Assembly (NCBI GenBank): GCA_964465945.1
Contig: CAYXMM010000006.1
Coordinates: forward strand, 76,958-140,957
DNA length: 64,000 nucleotides
Source: JAJRPT01 sp964465945
Lineage (GTDB): Bacteria; Bacteroidota; Ignavibacteria; Kapaibacteriales; UBA2268
Reading direction: 5' to 3'
Shown: one piece after another, positions 8,137 through 15,959 of the stretch
How the letters are laid out: the number at the start of each line of letters is the position of its first letter
How positions within the stretch are numbered: position 1 is the stretch's first letter
The notes under the pieces: generated by a model
Told to the model about the DNA's origin: nothing
Seen by the model: only the letters and a program-made list of their open reading frames with translations
Database searches by the model: none
Position numbers and translations under genes: made by a program

Positions 8137-8512
8137 TTTTATTTTATCTATGGGAAGGTTTCAGTACCTTTCAATATTAGGAAGCATATTATCTATATTT
8201 TTTATTATTGAATTAATCAGACGACGTAAGATAAAAGAAGAATATTCATTGTTATGGCTATTATTAGTTGCCTTATTTTTTATTTTCAGTTTATCAACTA
8301 CAGTATTTGAGCAATTTTCAAAACTCATCGGCATATCTTATGCACCGGCAGCATTATTACTTTTCTTAGTTTTGGGGAGTTTCGCAATTCTAATACATTT
8401 CAGTGTGGTCATCACAAAACTCACAGAAAAGAATAAGAACTTAGTCCAAGATCTCTCAATTCTAAAATATGAATTTGAAAAGTTCAGAGAAAAAGATAAG
8501 AAAAAAGAGTAA
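8129..8512 (+). CDS. DUF2304 family membrane protein
   Basis: This is a 127-residue protein with three hydrophobic helices (about residues 12-30, 40-58 and 70-95) and a charged coiled C-terminus (TKLTEKNKNLVQDLSILKYE). The RRRKIKEEYSLLWLL segment between helices 1 and 2 is characteristic of DUF2304. The gene overlaps the GT2 gene by 8 bp. In this family the membrane protein is thought to accompany GT2 enzymes as a partner or membrane anchor; that role is inferred from the neighbour. Confidence 0.8.
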   Translation: MIDFILSMGRFQYLSILGSILSIFFIIELIRRRKIKEEYSLLWLLLVALFFIFSLSTTVFEQFSKLIGISYAPAALLLFLVLGSFAILIHFSVVITKLTEKNKNLVQDLSILKYEFEKFREKDKKKE

Positions 8513-8566
8513 TTCTTTTAACTTTCGGATTAATTCTCATAGTCATACTTACAATGAACTAATATC

Positions 8567-8995
8567 TTACTTCATTATTGGTTGATTATTTTCTTTCCAA
8601 GCCATAATTCCACCTTTTAGAGAATATACGTTTTTAAAGCCCATATTTATTAGTTTTGTTGCTGCCTTGGCACTTCTTACTCCGGAACGACAATAAGTTA
8701 AGATTGGGGTATCTTTGTCAGTTTTTATAATATTTTCCCATTGTTCTTCTATACTCCCAACTGGAATATTAGTTGAGTTTTCTATAAATCCATCTTCTAT
8801 TAGCTCTTCGGGTTCTCTTACGTCGATTATAATTGCTTTGGGGTCTTGAGAAATAGCTTGAAACTCATTGAAATCAATTTCTTTAAATTGAGGTTTCGTT
8901 GTTGTATCTTCACTTTTTGTTTGCTCTTTTATAGTTGTGCAAGAATATAATGTGATTGTGAAAATTGCTAATGTAAATTTAATATAATTTAACAT
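8567..8995 (-). CDS. Rhodanese-domain lipoprotein
   Basis: The 142-residue protein has a signal peptide with lipobox LYSC (Cys19), a short Thr/Lys linker and one rhodanese domain from about residue 38 to the end. IIDVREPEE is the first signature and the active-site loop is CRSGVRS with Cys102, so the catalytic cysteine is present. KNVYSLKGGIMAW is the closing motif. As a periplasmic lipoprotein it could carry persulfide sulfur or reduce an oxidised anion; the substrate is not evident. It is transcribed alone, divergently from the HD gene. Confidence 0.88.
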   Translation of the reverse strand: MLNYIKFTLAIFTITLYSCTTIKEQTKSEDTTTKPQFKEIDFNEFQAISQDPKAIIIDVREPEELIEDGFIENSTNIPVGSIEEQWENIIKTDKDTPILTYCRSGVRSAKAATKLINMGFKNVYSLKGGIMAWKENNQPIMK

Positions 8996-9094
8996 AAATT
9001 AGTTGCCTTATTTTTTTAAAACATAAAATTTGTTTAATTTTCGAAAATGTATATGAAAATATAGTATATAACGATAATAATCGGAAAAAATTTC

Positions 9095-10294
9095 ATGATT
9101 GGAAAAGATTTAATTGACTTGATATTTAAGGCATTTTCAGTTGAACGATGGAACGATAAGTTGCGACCAATTCCACTTATGCAAATGGATAAGCATGCTC
9201 ATAAGATGATGATAGCTTATATTATTGCTCGGTATGAGGAAGACCAAGGAAATGAGTTTATTTGGCGAGATATTATTAAGGGTGGAGTATATGAGCTAAT
9301 TCGCCGTTGTGTAATTTCTGATATTCAATCACCTGTATACAGAGAAATTGCCAAAAATGAAAAGCTCCTAACTAAATTAAACTATATGATTTATAAGGAA
9401 GTTGAAGATAAGTTGCCAAGTGATTTTGTTAGAAAAGAATTTGAAAGTTACTTATTAGACCCTACATTTTTGCATTCGCATTCGCGGAAAATTCTTGAAG
9501 CAGCACATAAATATTCAAGTTATTGGGAATTTCAGATTATTAGGAATATTAATCCTACTGGCTACTCAATTAGTGATATTGAAATTATGATGGGAAATGA
9601 TATTGAGAATTTATCAAATTTAGAAGGTATTCGTAGATTAAAGAAAAAACATAACATTAAGAATTTTGTGGATTTATGCGGTGAATTAAGATACCAAATT
9701 CGTTGGGGGCATTTACAAAGAGTTCCTCAAACATCGGTTTTAGGCCATTTGATGATGGTGGCAACTGTAACTTATTTTTTAAGTTTAGAACTCGAAAATT
9801 TAACTGATGATAGATTATATACTAATTTTTTCTGTGCAATATTTCACGATTTGCCAGAGGTTGTAACACGCGATATAATTAAGCCGGTTAAACGCTCAGT
9901 GCCAGGTATGCAAGAGGAAATTCAGAAAATAGAGAAAAAATTAGCAGAACAGGAAATTCACCCTCATATAAGAAAATCTTGGGTGTCTGAAATTGAGTTC
10001 TTTACTCAAGATGAATTTGCATATAAGACTTTAAGCAACAAGTATTACAACTTTGAAGGTTTTAGGTTGAATATATCAAATGAAAAAAGACCCTTAGATG
10101 GACCACTTGTAAAAGTCGCTGATGATTTTTCTGCGTTCTTAGAGGCATATAATTCAATTAATTACGGGATTAGAAGTACTGAATTAGAATCTGCAATGAA
10201 GTCTATTTCAAGCAAGTATGAAAATATTTATGTGTCTGGGTTAGATATTTGGAAACTTTTTGACAATTATGTTGTTATTAACAAAGAAAATTAA
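9095..10294 (+). CDS. HD-domain metal-dependent phosphohydrolase
   Basis: This 399-residue cytoplasmic protein has an HD domain in its centre. His218 lies in SVLGHLM, the HD dyad is His251-Asp252 in IFHDLPEVVTRDI, and Asp260 follows, together with the IIKPVK element of YfbR/HDDC2-like enzymes. The N-terminal 200 residues are helical with extra histidines (MDKHAHKM) that may form part of the fold. Such proteins hydrolyse nucleotides or phosphoesters, but the substrate here cannot be read. It is followed after 17 bp by the SRPBCC/GyrI-like gene and mnmE, probably in one operon. Confidence 0.8.
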   Translation: MIGKDLIDLIFKAFSVERWNDKLRPIPLMQMDKHAHKMMIAYIIARYEEDQGNEFIWRDIIKGGVYELIRRCVISDIQSPVYREIAKNEKLLTKLNYMIYKEVEDKLPSDFVRKEFESYLLDPTFLHSHSRKILEAAHKYSSYWEFQIIRNINPTGYSISDIEIMMGNDIENLSNLEGIRRLKKKHNIKNFVDLCGELRYQIRWGHLQRVPQTSVLGHLMMVATVTYFLSLELENLTDDRLYTNFFCAIFHDLPEVVTRDIIKPVKRSVPGMQEEIQKIEKKLAEQEIHPHIRKSWVSEIEFFTQDEFAYKTLSNKYYNFEGFRLNISNEKRPLDGPLVKVADDFSAFLEAYNSINYGIRSTELESAMKSISSKYENIYVSGLDIWKLFDNYVVINKEN

Positions 10295-10311
10295 ACAATT
10301 TTAGGAAAAAT

Positions 10312-11379
10312 ATGAAAATTTTAAGGATAATAGGTATTGCAATTATTATACTATTTATCGGTGCATTAGTATTATTACCAAGTAATTTAGATGTAAAAGT
10401 AGAAAAAACAATTAACACACCTTTAGAAACTGTTTATTATCAAATTGGATTAATTCCAAATTGGGTAAGATGGTCTCCTTGGGAATTAGCAGATAGTACA
10501 AGATTATATGATTTTAAACAAGGCGATTCTCAGACATTAATTGGCGGAAAAGGTGAATGGACTACTCTTCTACCAAATTCATCAGATGGGAGATACGAGG
10601 TTGTTGATGCCAAGATTAATGAATACGTTGTGATTGACGTATATATATATAAAGTAAGTAAAGAACATAAATCTTATAGATTTAAGTTTAAGTTTGAGAG
10701 CGTAGTAAGTGAAACTGGAAGTCCTCAAACGAAAATAACTTGGACAATGACTGATACAGCAGCTTTTTTTAAAATTCAAGATAGAATTCAAATTCCTGCT
10801 TTGGTTGAGACTTTCACAAAGCAATTTGAAGAGGGCTTGTCTAACCTTGAATCTTTTGCTCACGAACAAGAAGTATTTCAAAGGTTTCAAAGAGTAGATA
10901 TTCAACCAAACCTTATGTCATACTTTATTTACACTGAACAAGAAGTGGAACCAACACTTTCTTCAATAGAAGAAAATTTTAATAAAATTGCAAAAGAAGT
11001 ATTTGATTTTACAGTGAAAGAGAAAATTCGATTTAGAGAGCCACCTCTTATTAGATTTCCAAAATGGGATTTTAAAAATAATAAAGCAACAGCACAATAT
11101 GGTTTTGGAATTACAGCTGAACAAAAAAATCAAATTGAAGATAAATTACCTAAAAGTATGCAAATTACTGATATTGCAGCACCTATTTTAGTAAATGCAA
11201 CAATCATAATGCCTAAAGAAAACTTAGAATATTATAACCAAAATTTGTTGGAATATATTAAACTTAAGAAGTTAAATATTGTTGGTGATATTATGTTACG
11301 ATTTATGCATAATCCAGCTGACCCAAATATGCCTAAGCATATAAATATGATGTATCCTGTAATTCAACCAGCGAAGTAA
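10312..11379 (+). CDS. Membrane-anchored SRPBCC domain + GyrI-like effector-binding domain protein
   Basis: Of 355 residues, 4-25 form one membrane helix. Residues 30-180 look like a START/polyketide-cyclase (SRPBCC) domain, with the KTINTPLETVYYQI opening and NWVRWSPW motif. The last 150 residues resemble a GyrI-like small-molecule-binding domain. This arrangement is known in Bacteroidota proteins of unknown function and suggests binding of a hydrophobic ligand at the outer face of the inner membrane. The domain calls rest on pattern recognition, not a search. It lies 17 bp after the HD gene and 12 bp before mnmE. Confidence 0.65.
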   Translation: MKILRIIGIAIIILFIGALVLLPSNLDVKVEKTINTPLETVYYQIGLIPNWVRWSPWELADSTRLYDFKQGDSQTLIGGKGEWTTLLPNSSDGRYEVVDAKINEYVVIDVYIYKVSKEHKSYRFKFKFESVVSETGSPQTKITWTMTDTAAFFKIQDRIQIPALVETFTKQFEEGLSNLESFAHEQEVFQRFQRVDIQPNLMSYFIYTEQEVEPTLSSIEENFNKIAKEVFDFTVKEKIRFREPPLIRFPKWDFKNNKATAQYGFGITAEQKNQIEDKLPKSMQITDIAAPILVNATIIMPKENLEYYNQNLLEYIKLKKLNIVGDIMLRFMHNPADPNMPKHINMMYPVIQPAK

Positions 11380-11391
11380 TTCGAGACATAA

Positions 11392-12726
11392 ATGACACAA
11401 ACAATAGTCGCATTAGCAACAGCACCCGGAATTTCCGGGCTTGCTGTTGTTCGTATTTCTGGCGATATGGCAATTCAAATTTCAGATAAGTTATTTAATG
11501 GTAAAGATAAACTTGCAAAATATGAAAGCCATACTATCCATTATGGAAAATTTTTTAGGAATAATGGTGAGTTGCTTGACACTGTAACTGCATCAATATT
11601 CAAATCACCTAATTCATACACTGGTGAAGATACTATTGAGTTTGGTTGTCATGGTGGAAATATTATTGCGAATGAGATTGTTAAAGAACTACTAATTGCT
11701 GGTGCTTCAACTCCAACACCTGGTGAATTTACCAAAAGAGCATTTTTAAATGGAAAACTTGATTTAACACAAGTTGAAGCCGTTGCCGATTTAATTCATT
11801 CAGTCAGTATACCTGGAAGTGCCACTGCTGCGAGACAACTTGAAGGCGATTTTAAAGATAAATTAAAAGAATTTAGAAAAAATTTACTTCATATTGCGGG
11901 GTTACTTGAATTAGAACTAGACTTTAGTGACGAAGATATTGAGTTTGTTTCTAAAAGTGAAATTCTTCAAAAAGTTATTGATGCAAAGAAATTTTGTCAA
12001 AATTTGATTGATTCTTTCACTGGTGCAAATATATTGCGTTTCGGCTTTCAAGTAGGAATTGTGGGCTATCCAAATTCAGGTAAATCTACATTATTTAATG
12101 CTCTTGCTGGTAAAGAACGGGCAATAGTTTCTGAAATCGCAGGAACAACAAGGGACTATATAGAAGAATTTATTTATATAAATAATATACCTTTTAAATT
12201 GGTTGATACTGCTGGAATAAGAGAAAGTCAAGACGTAATTGAAATTCAAGGTATTAAATTAGTTGAATCAATTTTGGATAAATCAGAGCTAATCCTAATA
12301 ATCAATGATATTAATGAGGGTGAAAATAATTCAATTGAATTAATAAATAATTTACAAAGTAATTATAAAAATGTTTATTTAGTTCAAAATAAAATAGACT
12401 TATATCAGTCAAAAGTAGAAGGACTTTCTATTTCAGCAAAAGATAATATAGGTATAGATAAATTAAAAGATTTCCTTTATCAAATTGCAAATAATTCAAT
12501 TTCACGAGTAAATGATGCTTTGATAAATGAAAGACAGAAATCATTGTTAGAACAAATAATAGTTAATCTTGATAATGCAATAGAATCAATAAATCAAGAT
12601 ATGGAAAATGAACTTATTGCTATCGATTTACGTAGTGCTATTAAAATAATAGGAGAAATTACTGGCGAGTCATGGAACGAAGAAGTGCTTGCCGCAATTT
12701 TTTCTGATTTTTGTATTGGTAAATAA
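11392..12726 (+). CDS. mnmE: tRNA modification GTPase MnmE
   Basis: MnmE works with MnmG to add the (carboxymethyl)aminomethyl group to U34 of tRNAs. The 444 residues show the whole family layout. The N-terminal folate-binding domain contains PGEFTKRAFLNGKLDLTQ. G1 is GYPNSGKS (225-232), the switch is GTTRDY (251-256) and G3 is DTAGI (272-276). The G4 NKID follows at about residue 337. The C-terminal CIGK holds the conserved catalytic cysteine (Cys441). All key residues are present. It closes the HD/SRPBCC group; pspA follows after 66 bp. Confidence 0.97.
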   Translation: MTQTIVALATAPGISGLAVVRISGDMAIQISDKLFNGKDKLAKYESHTIHYGKFFRNNGELLDTVTASIFKSPNSYTGEDTIEFGCHGGNIIANEIVKELLIAGASTPTPGEFTKRAFLNGKLDLTQVEAVADLIHSVSIPGSATAARQLEGDFKDKLKEFRKNLLHIAGLLELELDFSDEDIEFVSKSEILQKVIDAKKFCQNLIDSFTGANILRFGFQVGIVGYPNSGKSTLFNALAGKERAIVSEIAGTTRDYIEEFIYINNIPFKLVDTAGIRESQDVIEIQGIKLVESILDKSELILIINDINEGENNSIELINNLQSNYKNVYLVQNKIDLYQSKVEGLSISAKDNIGIDKLKDFLYQIANNSISRVNDALINERQKSLLEQIIVNLDNAIESINQDMENELIAIDLRSAIKIIGEITGESWNEEVLAAIFSDFCIGK

Positions 12727-12792
12727 TTATAGTATTTAATTTTAAAAAAGTAATTTTTTTTTTATTTTTGAATAAAAAATAGGAGACAAAAT

Positions 12793-13482
12793 ATGGGAAT
12801 ATTTTCAAGAGTAACGGATATTTTTAAATCAAACGTGAATGATGCCTTAGATAAGGCAGAAGACCCAGAGAAAATGCTCAAGCAGATGGTTCTTGAAATG
12901 GAAGAATCTGTAAACAAAACTACTTTAGCAGTTGCACAAGGTATCGCAAATGAGAAAAATCTTTTTAAAAAGCTAAATAAAGCAAATGAAGATATTGAAG
13001 AATGGCAGGAAAAAGCAAAGAAGGCATTAATGGCTGGCAGAGAAGACCTTGCAAAACAAGCACTTGAAAAGAAAGCTATATCGCAAAGGAATGTGCAAGA
13101 TTTAACTCCTATCTATCAACAAGCAAAAGAAACTGCTGAAAAGATGAAAGCCCAGTTAGACCAATTGAAAATGAAATTAGATGAAGCAAGACAAAGACAA
13201 AGCACTTTAATTGCTCGTTCACAATCAGCAAAAGCTCAAAAATTAATTAATCAATCCTTCTCTGGAGTTGGCTCAGATGCATTCTCAAAATTTGATAAAT
13301 TTGAAGGGAAGATTGAAGTTTTAGAAGCGGAAGCAGAAGCTTATGGACATTTAGCTGAAGGCGATAAATCATTGGAAGATGAATTTAGATTGCTTGATAC
13401 AAGTAGTTCAGATAATGAATTATTAAGATTAAAAGCGGAAATGGGATTATTAGAAGCACCAAAATCAAAAAGTGAGGAATAA
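12793..13482 (+). CDS. pspA: PspA/IM30 family membrane-stress protein
   Basis: The 229 residues are almost entirely long alpha-helical coiled coil, starting with the amphipathic MGIFSRVTDIFKSNVND helix and the ALDKAEDPEKML motif that define PspA/Vipp1/IM30. These ESCRT-III-like proteins polymerise on the inner face of the cytoplasmic membrane and protect it when its integrity is lost. A clear AGGAG lies 8 nt upstream of the ATG. The YbjN-like gene follows one base after its stop, so the two are probably co-translated. No pspF/pspBC-type regulators are nearby. Confidence 0.92.
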   Translation: MGIFSRVTDIFKSNVNDALDKAEDPEKMLKQMVLEMEESVNKTTLAVAQGIANEKNLFKKLNKANEDIEEWQEKAKKALMAGREDLAKQALEKKAISQRNVQDLTPIYQQAKETAEKMKAQLDQLKMKLDEARQRQSTLIARSQSAKAQKLINQSFSGVGSDAFSKFDKFEGKIEVLEAEAEAYGHLAEGDKSLEDEFRLLDTSSSDNELLRLKAEMGLLEAPKSKSEE

Positions 13483-13483
13483 C

Positions 13484-13978
13484 ATGGCTCAGAAAGTGTT
13501 TAATAAAGATGACCACGAGGTATTGCTTAATACCCCAATTGAATTAATCAACGCAACAACTGCAAAAGTTCAATCCTTTTTAGAGAAAAATTTTCCAGAC
13601 CACTTAAATTTTGGGAATGGCTCTTTCACTATTTCACGTGGTTCAACTCAAGTGATGATAATCGTTAGACCATTTACAATAAAAGAAACAAGCGTTGAAT
13701 GTATTAGCCAAGTTGTTACTGGTGCTAAAATCACACCAGAATTAATGAATTTTTTATTAAGAAAAAATGCAGAGTTGCACTTTGGGGCTTTTGGATTATA
13801 TTTCGATAATACAATTACTTATTCACATGCAATAGCTGGTACACATCTTGATGAAAATGAGTTACTTAATACTTTAAATACGGTTGCAGTTATTTCAGAC
13901 CATTATGACGACAAAATAGTTGAAATTGCTGGTGGAAAAAGAGCGTCTGATTTACTTGACGATTTAAGCGGATTTTAA
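13484..13978 (+). CDS. YbjN-domain / type III chaperone-like protein
   Basis: The start is ATG 13484 (MAQKVF), one base after the pspA stop; this gives 164 residues. The alternating hydrophobic pattern fits the YbjN/T3SS-chaperone-like fold: FTISRGSTQVMIIVRPF, then ELMNFLLRKNAELHFGAF, then TVAVISDHYDDKIVEIAGG. Proteins of this fold are usually small cytoplasmic chaperones or stress factors. Coupling to pspA suggests a role in the same envelope-stress response, perhaps controlling PspA assembly; that is inference. A terminator follows 25 bp downstream. Confidence 0.7.
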   Translation: MAQKVFNKDDHEVLLNTPIELINATTAKVQSFLEKNFPDHLNFGNGSFTISRGSTQVMIIVRPFTIKETSVECISQVVTGAKITPELMNFLLRKNAELHFGAFGLYFDNTITYSHAIAGTHLDENELLNTLNTVAVISDHYDDKIVEIAGGKRASDLLDDLSGF

Positions 13979-14002
13979 CTAAAAACTTTATTAATTCACA
14001 AT

Positions 14003-14035
14003 AAAGCCATACATATTTTTGTTTGGCTTTTTTTT
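14003..14035 (+). terminator. Rho-independent terminator after the pspA pair
   Basis: AAAGCCATAC (14003-14012) pairs with GTTTGGCTTT (14021-14030) with one mismatch, followed directly by a run of T. Confidence 0.75.
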
Positions 14036-14125
14036 GTGTTTGTTTTCAGAAATTAATTTATAAATCTAAAATATATAGTTTCATAAACCGACTATATTCT
14101 TTTACAACTTTAATAAGGAATTTAT

Positions 14126-14533
14126 ATGAATAATATAAACCCAGTATGCTGGTTCGAAATCTATGTAAATGATTTGGATAGAGCCAAAAAATTTTATTCT
14201 GAAGTTTTAGGTCAAAACTTCACTAATGTAGATATGCCTGATGATGGTTCGAAAGGTGATGTGCAAATGGCATTTTTTAGTGGCTCTGAATCTCCTGAAG
14301 CTCCAAACGCAAATGGAGCATTAATTAAAATGAGTGGTGTTAAATCTATGGGACAAGCAACATTAAGCACCATTGTTTATTTTGGTTGTGCAGATTGTTC
14401 TGTTGAAGAAAGTAGAGTAGTTGCTGCAGGTGGACAAGTTCATAAATCTAAATTTTCGATTGGAGAATATGGATTTTGTGCGATTTGCTTAGACACAGAG
14501 GGTAACACTTTTGGTTTGTATTCGATGCAGTAA
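14126..14533 (+). CDS. VOC (glyoxalase/bleomycin resistance) family protein
   Basis: At 135 residues this is a single vicinal-oxygen-chelate domain. CWFEIYVNDLDRAKKFYSEV is the classic first beta-alpha unit, and ICLDTEGNTFGLY is the last strand with the family glutamate. The first strand lacks the metal-ligand His of glyoxalase I, so it may bind metal differently or not at all. Subfamily and substrate are unknown. The gene stands alone, with terminators on both sides. Confidence 0.88.
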   Translation: MNNINPVCWFEIYVNDLDRAKKFYSEVLGQNFTNVDMPDDGSKGDVQMAFFSGSESPEAPNANGALIKMSGVKSMGQATLSTIVYFGCADCSVEESRVVAAGGQVHKSKFSIGEYGFCAICLDTEGNTFGLYSMQ

Positions 14534-14562
14534 TAAATTATTTATGTTAGCTTATTTAAAAC

Positions 14563-14587
14563 AAAAGCCGATGCTAATTCGGCTTTT
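14563..14587. terminator. Bidirectional terminator
   Basis: The perfect 9-bp stem AAAAGCCGA (14563-14571) / TCGGCTTTT (14579-14587) with a seven-base loop lies between the convergent VOC gene and the minus-strand gene ending at 14599. Confidence 0.75.
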
Positions 14588-14598
14588 CACTTATTCCT

Positions 14599-15489
14599 TT
14601 ATTTATATTTATTTATTTCATTTTTAATTAACTTCCGAACATAATTATTATACTCATCTTTATTAATATCTAACAACTTTTGCATTTTTGAATAGTATTT
14701 ATGATGACCTTTTTCAGCAGGACCTATCAATAAAAGCTCCCAAACCCCATTAAATCCATGTTTTCTCTCAATTTCTTGAACAATTAAAGCATTAATTATA
14801 TAATCCATTGAATTATTAAACTCTTTTGTTTTAAAATACTGAGAATTTTCTTTAATATCTACCCAATTTATACTATTATAATTACTTATTTGTGAATAAA
14901 ATTCTTTAAATATCTCTTTCCAAGTTAATCCCCAGCTTCCTCCATGTAAGTAAGCACAACCCTCATCTATTGGTTTATAAACCTTGTTCCTCGGTATATA
15001 ATTACTTAGTATTTCGTGAAATACGTCATGTGGATCGAATTTTTCATAATTTGAATTATTATATCCTAAAATATTAAGTTTATGGTGTGAATCTATAGAC
15101 GATAAAGCAAGTCCTTTTGTCCCATTGAATTCTGACTTATAATTAATCCCAATTAATTTTTGAAGTTCTAGGGAATTATTAACTGAATAATATTCATTTA
15201 TTATTTTATTTTTATTTAGTAGATTTGTGTAGTATGTAGAGATACTATCTGATTCAATCGCTTTTGTTGTGTTAATCTCATTCTTATAATGAAATATAGA
15301 ATTACCGTGTTTCAATATTTTCCAGTCTTTTGTATTATTAATTAAAGTTGAAGAAAAGAAATATCTATCATTTATTTTATGAATAATAAACTCAAAAATT
15401 CCTCTTATAATTGGCTGTTCTTGTTTTACTCCAATATAGGCAATTTGTATTGAATATTGATTGTTATTTAGTTTAACAAGGTTTAACAA
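14599..15489 (-). CDS. Exported metallopeptidase-like protein, C-terminal part of a frameshifted gene
   Basis: This frame is open up to base 15597, beyond the TTG at 15489, and would continue the signal-peptide frame at 15578-15814 if one indel in the (AT)6 run at 15586-15597 were removed. The joined protein would have about 400 residues. The segment FDPHDVFHEILSNYIP followed by DEGCAYLHGGS resembles the HExxH...E arrangement of gluzincin peptidases with an EG-x-A-Y-x-GG element. The second histidine of HExxH is Ser here (HEILS), so activity is doubtful. It is placed next to the CtpA-type protease gene, but no functional link is shown. The family call is weak; hypothetical exported protein is the safe name. 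Confidence 0.55.
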   Translation of the reverse strand: MLNLVKLNNNQYSIQIAYIGVKQEQPIIRGIFEFIIHKINDRYFFSSTLINNTKDWKILKHGNSIFHYKNEINTTKAIESDSISTYYTNLLNKNKIINEYYSVNNSLELQKLIGINYKSEFNGTKGLALSSIDSHHKLNILGYNNSNYEKFDPHDVFHEILSNYIPRNKVYKPIDEGCAYLHGGSWGLTWKEIFKEFYSQISNYNSINWVDIKENSQYFKTKEFNNSMDYIINALIVQEIERKHGFNGVWELLLIGPAEKGHHKYYSKMQKLLDINKDEYNNYVRKLIKNEINKYK

Positions 15490-15577
15490 ATATGGCTTAA
15501 AAACGTTGTCTATACTTAATTCCTTATTTAATTCAATGTCTTTAAGCTCATCAAGTAATATATATGTTTCAAGCTTT

Positions 15578-15814
15578 TCATCTAAATATATATATATTTA
15601 TTTTCTTCATTTTTTTTTGTTGAGATGTTTCTAAAAATTTATTAATTGCGATTAATATATTTTTATTTTCGATGGAATCTTTTAATAATTTTACATTTGG
15701 ATTAATTATAATTTCGGAACTCTTCGCTAAAATAACATTATATACAAAAATACTAAAAACAAATGCTATTATTAATAAACGAATTTGTAAAAGAGTAGGT
15801 AAAGTAGTGCTCAT
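15578..15814 (-). CDS. N-terminal signal-bearing part of the same frameshifted gene
   Basis: This 78-residue frame begins MSTTLPTLLQIRLLIIAFVF, a good signal peptide or anchor, and runs through FLETSQQKKMKKINIYI. It then falls out of frame in the AT run and stops. The other frame picks up immediately with YLDEKLETYILLDELKDI. The two halves overlap by 20 bp around the repeat, which is the expected layout for one broken gene rather than two genes. Confidence 0.55.
   Translation of the reverse strand: MSTTLPTLLQIRLLIIAFVFSIFVYNVILAKSSEIIINPNVKLLKDSIENKNILIAINKFLETSQQKKMKKINIYIFR
15586..15597. repeat. (AT)6 microsatellite at a frameshift
   Basis: Six AT units sit exactly where two halves of one gene change frame. 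Loss or gain of units here would switch the frame, so this is either a phase-variable tract, a real inactivating indel or a sequence error. Confidence 0.6.
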
Positions 15815-15959
15815 ATTTTATTTTTTATATTAAATGATTTAACAATAGCAAACATCAGAAATTATCTAAAACAATTTACGGATATTAAAAAACATTGTTC
15901 ATTATTTTGATGAAAATATAATATTAAATGCTTTTTGAGATAAGAGACTAAATTAAGTA

